From the NCBI GenBank assembly GCA_964036155.1, contig OZ038423.1:12291249-12355248 (forward strand): a DNA stretch of 64,000 nucleotides, written 5' to 3'. Positions 48,240 to 63,278 of this stretch are shown here, piece after piece. Made by a program: the position numbers and the translations under genes. The first letter of the stretch is position 1. The number at the start of each line of letters is the position of its first letter. Under the pieces are notes generated by a model, which saw nothing but the letters and a program-made list of their open reading frames with translations, searched no databases and was not told where the DNA came from. The stretch is from Diploscapter coronatus (taxonomy: Eukaryota; Nematoda; Chromadorea; Rhabditida; Rhabditidae).

Positions 48240-51200
48240 ATGCGAATTACCTGGGTAATTCTGAATCTCTCACTACACTTTATCGGGATTATTGAAGCTG
48301 GTCGGCATCCCCAGGTTGCGAATTACCCGATTCCGGCTCAAGTCCAATCTCAACCTCCGACCCCGCCCCCCGAATTTCGGCAATTCCAAAGTCTGAGCCT
48401 TGGACCACCGGTGGCCTACGTTCAAAATTCCACCCCTCAATCTGAGTACCGAGAAGGCCCTCCAACTTATAAAGAGGGTCCGAACTTGGATTCTTACCCA
48501 ATAATGTAAGATTAAGATTTTGATAGTATGAAATTTTATGGAAAATGAAAAAGAAATAATTAAGTAATTTTTGGTAATAATATGAAAATATTTGTTTCGC
48601 GATGCAAAGATAAGACTTAAGGAAACCTAAAAACCGGTTTTAAATTTTCAGAAAACCTCCGCTATGCGCTTGGAACGTCTCTGATACGGACGAAGAGAGG
48701 TTGCTGAGTAAGTTTTCTGCAAAAAAATGAGAAAAATCAGTTAAAAAGGGGAAAAATCAGAAAAACAATCAATGCTGAAGTCTGTTTCGCTGAAAGATTG
48801 GCCAGTATGACGAATTCGAAAAAAAATCGATCGAATAACAAAATAGATACTTTTCTAAAGAAATATTTGAAAATTTTACAAAATCAAACTTAAACTTTAA
48901 TCTAGTTTCATTTAACTTCCATCAATGTCAATTTAAATTCAATAATGCTTTACTTGATTTCGGTTTTTACTTGAATTCCTATTTTTCTATTTTTGAAATT
49001 CAGGTCCCGATGAGCCCTACCATACAATGAGAATTCGATGTTGTGATTCCGACCTTGAAGCGAACTTGAAAGAGTCAATAAAACTCGGAATTAACGCTGA
49101 AAAATTGGGCGATGCGGCTAAAGTAAGTAAATTAATAAATTTGAAGAATAGTCGATAGTTTTAAAATTGCAGTTCATCCAGAGAAGAGCCCAACTGGAGT
49201 TTCGAACGACTTTTGAGGTTATCGTCACTGAGAGAAACTTCGCGATCGCCTCGTATTATCATGGGTGCATGACATGCAAGATCATGACCGATAAGTACCA
49301 CGTCTTGATCTATGAAACGCCCAATCGGGTAAGGAAAGATGTTAAAATTTTATATATGAAACTCAATAATTTTTCCATTTTCGACGATATCAAATAATGA
49401 AGATCGGTTTTTATTTTTCATATTTATACGTACTGTATATTAAAATATTCATAATTATTAAGAAAATAATTAAAATCAGCCTTTTTATTCGTATTTTACA
49501 TTTAGTACGACCCATTTAATATCAAATTCGAAGAGTGGTTCGCTGCTTTGGACGCTCAGGAGGACTTAGGCAGTACCAAAGCCCTGGGAGTCAGAGGATA
49601 TTTCCCTGACAAGCGAGAAGACCCCATGGCTGGAGGTAAGGGGTACCATTTTTGCTAAATATTATTACTCCTGGTTACATATTATCATTCTTTTTGGAAA
49701 ATAGTTTGGAAAAAGGGATTAATCTCTTTACAATGTCATAGTTTAAGTCATGAATCTAAAAAAAACTTTCCAAATAGTGAAAGTCTGCCGGGTAATCAAA
49801 TTATATTGCAGTGTGTAGTAAAAATGATTTGCATCCGCCATATTTTAACTAAGAATTTGTAACACGATAAGTTATGCAATTCCCAGACATAGGGGATTTC
49901 ATTACGTACGAAATCGATATGATAATGTGAACGCAGACAGGACTGGAATCGATTAGGATATGGGAAACGGGATTTCATATCCAACGTATCTTTGGATATA
50001 TTGATTATTGCGTCATTTATATCCATTATCCTTGTCATGCTATCATTCATTTTTTACAGAAGACTTAACCTGCCAGCCGCCGGTTCAAAATCTTGACAAC
50101 AGTAAAAACCTCTTCAAATTGCCGGATAGTCGTAATAATTTCAATTTTTAAAAAATAGATTTAAATTTTAGTTACGAATTCAAACCTAAGATAAATATTT
50201 TGAACAAATCGAAGAATTCTAATTTCAGGCGCGAAAAACCACCTGAAGCCGAAATCTCTTATAAATGAAAAGGTACCAGATAAAGTGGATGATGGAGAAG
50301 CTCTTACGAAGAAGCCTAAGAAAAGGGTTCATCCCAGAAAGAAGAACTCGAAGAATCGACGAGAAAAACGGCAAGCTGAAGACACGAATTTGGCTTCGAC
50401 GTTGGAGGCTCCGATAACTGATGCCCCAGAAGAGTTACAGGTGCTGAGTTCATCAAAAATTAAATCCTAAAATAATTGCTAAGTTAACTTTAAATGCAAA
50501 CTATTTTTGAAATCTTAAATACATGATTTAGGCTAATTCAGAGTTTTGACTACGAAATATAATTTCAGGAAGTCACTGAAGAGCCCTTGTCAGTTTCAAC
50601 CCCGGTATCGGTCAGCCCAGTAACGAGAAGAAGAACCACCACTACTCATGCACCAATGGCTGCTGGTATCAAAATAAAAAGAAAATTGACGTTTATTTTT
50701 AAATAATTTAAATTTCAGCCCACATAGATTCCGCCGTAGCGACTGAAACCCGACTTTTTGATAATAATTTCGCCGCGAACTCGATTAATATCGATAGATC
50801 TCATAGTCCCGCAGACGCTAATTTACAAGTCAGTAAAAAACCGTGCATTTTATTTATTTATTTTTTTTTTTAAATATCCATTTTCAGGTCCCAGTCGTGG
50901 CCACTGAAATTGAAGCGAAAGATGAGCGGAAGGGTCCTGATTCTGAACAGGAAGATAACGACAATTATCGATGGAATTTAAAGTTCCCGAAAGAGTCGCA
51001 TTGTATAAAAGGACGAAGATCTGGTGTGTAATTGCAAAACACTCTTTTCCAATTAAAATGATCCTTTGCAATGACGCATACTTTTCTGGGGGCGATCTTC
51101 TTTCCTTTCTCCTCGTTAAAAAAGGGAAGAAAGAATGGGCCACGTCCACTTTATCATGCGGCATTGCTTAGACCTTCTTGTTTACGAAAATGTGATAATT

Positions 51201-52920
51201 CATGAGATACAGTCCCGTTCGGTATACAATTGAATTAATTAAGGCCATAGATGCTGTGATCGCGCGTTAACGCAGACAGTGCGAGACGCTGTGACTGAAT
51301 TATCGACTTCCCCCTGGTATGGAGCCGGAAGTGAAGGCGTTATTGCGGGGGTATAATTAAATAAATAATTCGTGTGGTTAATTATTTTAATTGGGCAATT
51401 AACTTCAGAGAATCCAAAGAATGGCCCAACTACGGTTCGAGCGATCATACGAAGTTTTCGTGTCCAGACACGACTTTGCATTTGCGACATATCACGTGGG
51501 AAACGCTATTTGTCATCAGTTCTACAAGGAGTTCTACATTTTGATCTACGCAACGCCTAGACAGGTGATTAAGTGGTTAGACTAATTAAATAATAGCTCT
51601 AATTAAGTACGACGTTGACTATCAAGAGGCTGAGAATTATTTCTTTAATTTCGGTGAAAGAGAGCATTTGGGTTCAACCGAAATCACCCTTCCTGAGATG
51701 AAGGATTTCCATACCTCTCTTGCTATTGAAGCTGAAGGACCCAGAGCTGGGTTCCCCGTTAATTCCCACTGCGATCAAGATCATAGGGGTAATTAAATAG
51801 CTAATTATCCTAATTAAATCACTACTTGCTCTATTTAGGCTCGTATTGTTGCAATGTCCAGTTATTCAACTCGCTTCTTCGAGCGTATCAACAGATAATT
51901 AGATTGCCCAGCTTTCATCAATACAATCTACGGCAATTTTCTAGGGTAATTCAAAGTTAATTAAGGCAGTTAATTTTCAATTATGCCAATTAAGAGGCTC
52001 CAATGGGACGCCGAGGAGCTATTTCAACACTCTATGGAGGTTTTCATCTCTTATGATGACTTTATCTTTAATGTCAACCATGCTAACAATTCCATCTGTA
52101 AATTCCGAGTGGATAAGTATTACATCTTTGCTTACACGACCAACTCGAATATTACGGTACGTGATTTACGCCGAACATGGTTTAAATTGAGAACTGAAAT
52201 TACAGTATCCTTTACATTGGCCTGTAGAAGTCGACCTGGGAGAGGCTAAACCTATGAATTGCCCTCCGGACTTGGAGAAACTAGATGGTATATTAATTTA
52301 AATATCTTTAATGATTTGAAATTTAGGCGTTATATGTTGCGACCGAAACATGCAATATGATATGTTCAAAACTATCGATGTTGAGAAACAGAAAGAGGGC
52401 TTTAACCGGCATCAGACTCAATTTGTGGCTACTGTAATTTAAACATGTCAATCAAATTGTCAAACTTGATATCTCAGGCGATATTACGTAAAATCCAAAG
52501 GCGATTTAACACTACATTCGAATCTATCTTAACGCCGGCAGATTTTATTTGGCAGACTGGACGATTCAGTGATAGGACATGCAAAATTGATGCTGGAATG
52601 TATAATGTCCTGGCTTATCAATCATCTTATCTGGTGAGTTAGTTATTCCAATTACCCTCATTTAATTACTCGACTATATTCATTTAATTTATAAATGTCT
52701 TAATTATCTATTTAATTAGCCTCCTCCTGCTTCGGACTTCCCACCTACAGACGAGCAATTGGCTGCTGCTACTGCCGCTCTCCAGGCTCAACAACAGGCT
52801 GCGGCCGCAGCTGCTCAGGCTGCCGGTATTCTAATTTAATTTGTGACTTTTTTAATTAATCGAATTATTTTAGCCCAAGGAAACGGTCAAGGACAAGGTC
52901 AGGGTCAGGGTCAGGGTCAG

Positions 52921-52952
<32 letters not shown>

Positions 52953-54771
52953 ACAAGGTATGATTAAAAAATCAAAAGTTATAAAGGCCTATTGTATTGT
53001 TGATTGGGGAGAAAGACGATATTCATGCAATAGCAATTAGGAATCGAATTCGGACAAGCGAAATAGAGTGAGTCGTGTAGAAGAGAAACAAGACGAATAA
53101 CGCAATTTTTGAACATCGACATTCTCTTCAATCAGTGATAGTATTCGTTCGATTTTTCCGAAAATTGGACCACTGAAAATAGAAGCCCATGGGCTTCAAT
53201 TAGACGTTTTACTGTGGATGAAATGTTGAAGTTCGAGTTTCTAAAATAATTCCTACCCAATCTAAACCTTCGAACAAATAATTCCAGTTAAAATATTATT
53301 TTAGGCCAAGGCCAGGGACAAGGACAAGGACAGGGTCAGGGTCAAGGAAACGCGGCTGCTCAGGCATAAAACATTAAATTGAGTGATTACGATATTCTAA
53401 TTCCTTTGCTTAAGGCAGCAGCAAACCAGTTCGCGGCGGCACAGTTTGCTCAGGCCAACAGTTTTGCGATCGCCAATCAATTCGCCGCCGTAGGTCCACC
53501 GGCCGCACCACCTGTTCCACCGCCACCTATCGGTATGGAGATTTATTCAATTTAAAAAAGATTATAAATGAAAAAGCTGATCTTCATCAATATTAATCTT
53601 TAAAAAAATTGAAGGAGCATTAAATCCCTAAATTCCAAATCATATTTTCAGCCCCAGCCGGAGGCGGGGCGGGAAATACGTGCTTCTCATCGGACACTTG
53701 GCTGACGACCCCGAACGGCAAGAAGAGAATGGACGAGATTGAAGTCGGCGACTTCATATTGACGGCCAATGAGACTCATGTAATTCTTTGAATTATATGT
53801 TATTACTTATTATGTTGCGTCATCCAACAAGTTCTTGGAATTAAAAACAAAAATTCCATACCGTTTTCCTGATGCTATATATTATCAGAAGAGTGAACAT
53901 GGCATTGAAGTTAGAGGGTTCGAATTTTCAAATTTAGAGATCTTATTTGATGATCCAATATTTATTTTTTATTTTTAAAGTTATTTTATTTCAGATCTAT
54001 TTCACCCCCATCTTGATGTGGCTTCACAAAGAGCCAGAAGTCAACGCGAGCTTCATCACGATTATCACCGAATTTGGCAAGGCGCTAAGGCTGACCGACA
54101 AACATTTAATGTACATGAATGAGTGTGAAGGTACTTATTTAAAAATGAAATTTAAATAATAATAAGGAATAATGATTTTAAGATTATTACGAAGAATATA
54201 TCGATTTCACCCCAACAAGCCCCGTCTACGCTGATGAATTAAGGGTTGGACAGTGTGTTATTGTTATTTATAAGGTAAGATTTTTAGGTCTGTTAAAATG
54301 GTTGAATAACATAAAGTCCCAGTGTTTACCATATAAAATATCTTCTATCTTAAATACTTTGAACCTTTAGGGTCGTTTCCGTCAGCAAAGAATCGAAAAT
54401 ATCTTTATCACCCAACGAAAAGGCATTTATGCTCCATTAACGACTAACGGAAGGCTAATTGTGAATGATATGCTGGCATCATGCCATAGCAATATGAAGG
54501 AAGTCGTTATACAGTACAAATTTGCTGAGGTTTAAACTTATTAAAGTTTCAAATTATAGTTTTAATTTAATAGGTTTTCACACGTATGCGAAGGACCGTT
54601 AGTGATTTCATCGGTGAATCTAGCCTTAATGAACTGGTAGGTTGAATATTTATTCAATTTAAAATCATATTTAAATTTATAGTTTATATCTAATTTTAGG
54701 TACCTCTCCCCGTCGGTGTCGAGTTATTGTTAAGTATGGCGAAACTTGTTACCCCTCACTTTTTCTCATGA
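48240..54771 (+). CDS. Hedgehog-related protein: four ground-like units plus Hint (Hog) domain, 1142 aa (paralogue of 37908-43631)
   Basis: Twenty-eight exons: 48240-48505, 48652-48707, 49004-49122, 49173-49328, 49506-49635, 50060-50131, 50229-50440, 50569-50665, 50719-50828, 50888-51023, 51244-51350, 51409-51564, 51608-51788, 51839-51945, 51995-52156, 52206-52287, 52327-52433, 52478-52633, 52720-52825, 52874-52957, 53305-53363, 53415-53532, 53652-53779, 53995-54130, 54183-54274, 54371-54529, 54574-54636, 54700-54771. A signal peptide and Pro-rich head are followed by ground-like units at about 118-203, 454-541, 602-689 and 718-804. The linker is Ala/Gln-rich with a run of Gly-Gln dipeptides. 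The Hint domain (about 938-1100) starts NTCFSSDTWLTTP and keeps the Cys and T..H positions. Exon order and phases mirror the first gene, showing tandem duplication. A lysine/arginine-rich stretch with RREKR lies between units 1 and 2 and could be a furin-type cleavage site. One intron uses a GC donor (53364). Confidence 0.9.
51068..51167. mobile_element. MITE-like element, family 2, copy 2 (intronic)
   Basis: A 100-bp inverted repeat with ends GCAATGACGCAT and GCGGCATTGC and inner arms TCTTTCCTTTCTCC and AAAGGGAAGAAAGAATGG, related to 3949-4096. It lies in the intron before the second ground-like unit. Confidence 0.65.
52995..53140. mobile_element. MITE-like element, family 1, copy 2 (intronic)
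   Basis: A 146-bp copy of the element at 3451-3590, starting TATTGTTGATTGGGGAG and ending with a decayed inverse (CTCTTCAATCAGTGATA). It is inserted in the intron that splits the Gly-Gln repeat. Confidence 0.7.
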
Positions 54772-55906
54772 ATGAAAAGTACAACACTTTAAACTAGACT
54801 CTAATTTAAATCATTGTTATGTCTGATGAATTTTGCAATATACGCTTATTTGCTTATTTATTTGTTGAAGTTATTGTTATTTTTGACTTAATGACATAAT
54901 AATTTATTTAGAATGTCTATTAAAAGGATATCATTAAGTCGTTTCAAAGCTGCTATTCCAAAAATCAAACTTTTGCGAGCTTGTACATGAATGTATATAT
55001 GTTAGTAAATACTAATTATCGTTATATTATAAATATTTAACTATTCTGTCTTCTAAATATTAATAGTACAAAAATCCAGTTTCTCTTCGAAGTGATAGGG
55101 CTAAATGTAAGCTTGAAAGGAGGGTGTGGGAAAAAGGAAAGTGAGAACGATAGAGATAAAGAGGATATAGGGAACTAAGGATGGGATAAAGACGGATAAT
55201 TGTGTGACCTTATTTCGGCATCAGCAAGACATTCGACATTCCAGTGCCCCCTCTTGAATCCAGAGATATCGAAAGGATTTCACTTTCAGAACATATCCAT
55301 TGCAAATCACTTCACTTTCTTCATTTTCGATTTTTCCTATAGATTCACTTTCATTTATCACCGAATATGGAAAAACGATTATGAAATTCATTTTATTATT
55401 TTCATATAATGTTTTCTTTAAATTTAATTACATCCGAATCTTCTATACGTAAGCTATAATTATAATATGATTTAAAAAAAAAAAACTAAAAATAACGTAC
55501 GTTTTTTCTCATCATCAAATCTATTTAGAAGATATTATGTATCCCAATCTTATATCTCCTAATATTGGAGAGACTAAGAAAATCGCTACTTCATTTTTGC
55601 ATATTATCAGATTTCCTCATCACTAATGGTCTCCCACCACGTAATATCCGATTCTTAAAATGCTTCAAGGAAAAAATGAACGAAATTTCGAAGATAGATT
55701 TTATCTTTCAGATACCAAAAGCTATCGTTATAAATTAGGGGATTTCATAAATCTCGTTAAATCCATTTATTTCGATTCTATAGAATTTCTCTCAAACAGA
55801 TCATACATCGTACTTGGAGCTGTTTTCTTGACCAATTTGAATGCAAGTCTAAGTTGACTTTTCAGATACCTAAAGCCGGATTAATCAGAGATAAATCAAG
55901 GACATA
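54772..55906. other. Spacer between second ground/Hog gene and warthog gene
   Basis: About 1.1 kb. The short frame at 55660-55857 has no splice partner or recognisable sequence. Nothing else is supported. Confidence 0.5.
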
Positions 55907-58633
55907 ATGATTCTGAGGCTAAATCTAAGCTATATTCTAATTCTAGCTCCATTATCGTTATTCCACGTGGCTTTGTCGAGCTATTGCGGGCAATCGGCAG
56001 TACCGTTCACGTTTCAGGTTCGATTTTTTTTAACAAGATAAAGGATTTTGCCAAAATTTTTACGAATTAGCATAAATTAAAATAAATTCAACAAATCTAA
56101 TGAAGATCAGTTTATTTTTCGCCAATACATTTTCAAAAATTAGCAAAAACTACTAATAAAGTACTCAAATTTAGGTGTTACGCTCAGGCCACCCCATCTT
56201 AGGCTGCGCGCGACCAAAATGTTTCGGCTGGAACGCAAACGGCACGCGGGCTGCTGATTCAGTGCAATTTTATCGAATTAACGAAAAGGAGGATGGATAT
56301 CTGAGGAGATCTGATCAAGTCACGAAAAATCCATCCAAAGATCCACAATATCAACCTAAGACTTCGGTATTTGAAGTTTTTTCCCTAAATTTTATTTTTT
56401 TTATTTTCATTTATAAAAACTTCCTCATTTTTTGTTCTTATAAAAAGAAATGTATGAAATCACATATTTAAGAAAAAGATATATAAAATCCTTCAATTTT
56501 TTCAATCTTTAGATCTGCTCCGAAAGATATACGGACAGTTGCCGACCTGACGAATGGGTGGGAGGTCTCGCTCCACAAGAGGACCCTCAATCTTCACCTC
56601 TAAAAGTACCTATTCTTAAAAATTCTATGTAAAATATAAAGATTAGGTTAGATGCTGCTCTTATCATATGTTGGAGGTATCTGAGGATCGAGGTGTCGCT
56701 ACAGTTAAACAGGTAATTAACTAGAGTAATTAAATATTGGAAATTGGATATTACTAATTTAATTAGTACAATTATGCTAATTAAGGGCCAATTAGTTGTG
56801 GGCGGAGAATATATGGAGGCTGATAAATTACTTGGATTCGATTATATCTCCAATTTACAGAAGAGTTTTTATGATAATGGAACGTAAGAAATTTTTGCCC
56901 TAAAACTCAGCTACTTTAATCTTTTTTTAGAATCTATTATTCCGTGACTATCAAAAGAATGCAATGTCAAGACGACGAGTCTGTATTTCCCGAGGGTTAA
57001 ATTAAAAGAGACTTTTTTGTAGAAATTTTACTTTTAGCAGAGTTAAACTTGGTGCAGGGAGGGTCCAAAACAACTACCACTGAGCCGTCCAGCCAAGACA
57101 ATGCCATTGTGCATTATCCTATTGGCAGAGCCGACGAATCTCAACAAATCAGTAAAACCGCTCCTAGACAAGGTTTTCTAAATGTTTTAAAACTAGAGTG
57201 TAATTATTTTAGTTCAACCCAGCGTAAATCCGAGCCCTACTCCAGCAACCTCAAACTCTATTCAATCCCAGCCATATTCAAGTACTGCGAATACAGTTGT
57301 ATCTCAGCCGGTAATCATTCAAATTAGAGTTACCCTAATCAAGCATTAATTAGACTCAAGTTAATTACCCCCAGCCTCAGACTTCGAATATTCAACCATT
57401 GCCTAGTCATAACCCAATAGCTCAAGGCGTAGCGACTGTTCAAGGTTATCCTCAGGTGTGTGAAGATCGGTCTTTCTTTTGAAACTTTGGGAACTCAGAT
57501 TCAACTAGCCGCAAACCCAAGCCCATATGGACAGTATTACCAATCCGGATATGGCATACAAAGTCAGGCTTTGCCTCAATCCCAAACTGGACAGAGTAAG
57601 TTTAAAATTAAGCTTGAATTGAAAATATTCTAATTAAGTCGGATTGCCATCACCATTTTCTTTCTATCAATTCCAACATCCTCTAGCTCAGGTATAACGA
57701 AATTCCTAATTAAAAAAACTCCAAATTCAGCCCCAAGCCACTCCCTCTCCACTTATGGGCATTTTCACTCCGGCTCAGACTTTATTCCCCACACTGCCTC
57801 CAGTAACCCTGGCTCCTATGACAAGTAAAAAATCGTTAACTTAAAAAAGACAACTTTTAAAAGTACTACGATAGATATCGAATACAATTACCTCATTTTT
57901 AAAGACGCTATCTTATTAGGTTATCATCGTACAAATTTGATTATTGCTCTTAAAATAAAAAAAAACACTTAAGCCTCGTAATTTAGTGTTCTCCCCAGTT
58001 CAACCCCAAGTTCAACCTCAAATTCAACCTCAAGCTTATGGTGCTCCGACCTATACTCAGCCAGCCCAGTCTATCCCAGCTGCGCCGGCACAAGTTCAGA
58101 CCCAAGTTTCGGCCCAAGTGCAACCCCAAGTCCAAGCTCCATATCCCTACAATCAGCAGCAGGTGGCTGTGCCTCAAAACTACGCTCAATTGCCATCCAA
58201 TTCACAGCCAAATCAACAACAACAACAATATGCACAATACGCGCAATATTATAATCAGAATTATCAGGTATTTGTAAATATTATCTGAGCTTTAGCAATT
58301 TAAAGAAGATTTTTATTTGAATTGAACCTGAAAATAGTTCAATCCTAACATGAGAATTAGTAACGAGTTTGATAGTGGAAAAGTGTCTTTACTCGTACTA
58401 TTTCATATGCAACTATTTTCAAGATATTTTTTAATTGTGTTAATTTTTGGACTATTGTAATTTTATTTTAGGGCGCACCCACCCCATTTCCACAGATGGC
58501 AACGTTAAGTTTGCCGAAATTAGAAGACCTCCCAAAAATCGATATACCCTCAGTGGAGGATGTAGAAAATGTAATTCCGCCTGTACAAAAAGCGATTTTA
58601 ACATCTGTAGCTAAATTCTTCGGAGTACTGTAG
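55907..58633 (+). CDS. Warthog-type hedgehog-related protein without Hint domain, 541 aa
   Basis: Fourteen exons: 55907-56017, 56175-56366, 56513-56605, 56647-56712, 56786-56883, 56931-56995, 57038-57172, 57213-57310, 57375-57455, 57499-57595, 57639-57691, 57731-57824, 57987-58267, 58472-58633. The signal peptide ends near residue 24, followed by SSYCGQSAVPFTFQVLRSGH and ILGCARPKCFGWNANG. Later cysteines (ICSERYTDSCRPDEW, RCCSYHM, MQCQDD) complete a wart domain to about residue 208. The remaining 330 residues are Gln/Pro/Ser-rich (QVQPQIQPQ and poly-Gln runs) and end in a helical-looking tail. No Cys-Phe Hint start or Hint motif follows, and the frame ends in a normal stop, so the Hog half is absent rather than unseen. 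Warthog proteins are secreted and act in cuticle and moulting. Confidence 0.9.
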
Positions 58634-59007
58634 TTTCTACAGTAACTTTTATGAGTCTCATAACTTAATAATAATAAATCTAATAATTTTAATAAAACTT
58701 TATATTCAGAGATTATGTTTCTTAGCTCACTGTAAAAGGATAACACACCAGTCTTAACGATGGAGAGAATTCTAAAACCCTATTCACAACTTTCCCTTCA
58801 TGGATGCATTTTTCTTCTAGAACTACTCTAAAATTTGAAATTCCCGACTCTTTTCAGTTATATATGCTCAGAGAATGTTCTCTTATAGTTGCAGAAATAA
58901 CTAAAACTAAGATTAGAAAAGAAGACATTTTTAGAACTTCGAAAAATCAACTAACTAAATCTAGATAAAAAGGAGGGAAGATTAGAAATTAGCACAATTC
59001 CCGTACC
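58634..59007. other. Spacer between convergent genes
   Basis: 374 bp between the convergent warthog (+) and propionyl-CoA carboxylase (-) genes. AATAATAAATC near 58670 is a probable polyadenylation region for the warthog gene. Nothing else seen. Confidence 0.5.
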
Positions 59008-62090
<3,083 letters not shown>

Positions 62091-63110
62091 TCCGAAACCC
62101 TGAAATTAGCATAAACTTAAGAAAATCGATATTTTTTACGAGAGTGAAAATAGAAATTCAAAAACGTGCAGATTGTAAATAAGTTTCGCAAGTGACGACA
62201 TAAACAAAGTATTAATCGAAAGTAGTCCAGACGAAAATAGTCATCAAAAATAGATAAGGCATGGAGATAATTAGCCTAACTATGCTAAATGTGCGAATTA
62301 TCAAACGTACAAAATGTAGAAAAATAAAAGAGAAGATAGATAAACCCATAAAAATAGAAATCGCTTTATCGCCTGCAGGGGTGAACGGAAATGCAAGTTT
62401 TGAAGACTCGGAAACGGAGTTTCAATTTTGAAAGTACTTGAGAAAACGGAAACGGAACTCCGTCTAGCCCTGACCGGCCGCCTGCACAAGGAGAAACGAA
62501 TGAAATCGTCTGAACAGCAGCCTTTGAGTTTTAAGTTTCGAAAACCCGTCTTCGAAATCTTCTGAACTTAGCATACAGGTACTTCTTAACTCACTCTATA
62601 AGAATGTTATAATTTGGAATCATTAATTGGAGAGAAAGTCGATATTCATACAACAATTAGAAATCGAATTTCGAGGAGCGAAATAGTGGGTTGTGTAGAA
62701 AAGAAACGAGACGAATAACGCAATTTTGGATGTCAACATTCTCCCAATCAATAAAAGAAAAACAAAAAAGTCCGGTCAATTTTCTCCAATTACTGATGCT
62801 TCGTCGAGGCCACGCCGCACAGCTTGCATAACGAGGAATTACTTGAACATTTTTCTTCGTTAAATTTTCGAAATCCACAAATACGATTTGGATAATATTG
62901 AGTATATCGATAGTGTTTACTTAGCTCTACAAGAGTACTAATCTGGTCAAAAAATTCTGGGTAAATTTTTCCGCAATTTCCGATTGTTCGCTGATGTCGT
63001 ATCGTTCAGCCTAACATTAGCCTAAAATGTGAGTATTTTAATTTTTTTCGAAAATCATGTAATTTTAAGTGTTAATCGAGGAATTTTTGTTGATTTCCAG
63101 GTGGAGTTTG
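62091..63110. other. Spacer with MITE copy
   Basis: No gene seen apart from the inverted-repeat element at 62622-62752. It presumably holds the promoter of the carboxylase gene (-) and the upstream region of the uncertain segment at 63.1 kb (+). Confidence 0.45.
62622..62752. mobile_element. MITE-like element, family 1, copy 3
   Basis: A copy of the element at 3451-3590: ATTAATTGGAGAGAAAGTCG at the left, interior AATAGTGGGTTGTGTAG and ACGAATAACGCAATTTT, and right end CTCCCAATCAATAA. The ends are more decayed than in copy 1. Confidence 0.65.
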
Positions 63111-63278
63111 CGCTCTTCGCCCTAAAACTGGACTATGGACCCATAAAATCGAACCGAGCACAGATATGACTGCTTACATTCGGACGTAAGGACAAAATAT
63201 GGGCCGCTACCGGACCTGATATTCGAGATTCGGAGAAAAAGAAAATAAAAACTCCTGAGTACCAGCAGAGAATTGATC
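63102..63278 (+). pseudogene. Unresolved coding-like segment, reading frame broken
   Basis: A TTTCCAG acceptor precedes 63102. From there one frame reads GVCALRPKTGLWTHKIEPST and continues DMTAYIRT to a TAA at about 63193. An overlapping frame then reads RKDKIWAATGPDIRDSEKK and ends IKTPEYQQRIDH at a TAA near 63278. Joining them needs a one-base shift at about 63190, and no intron of normal length fits there. It may be a decayed copy, an assembly error or a real frameshift. I do not recognise the protein. An upstream donor (AAAATGTGAGT at about 63027) could supply the preceding exon, but I found no in-phase start. Confidence 0.35.
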
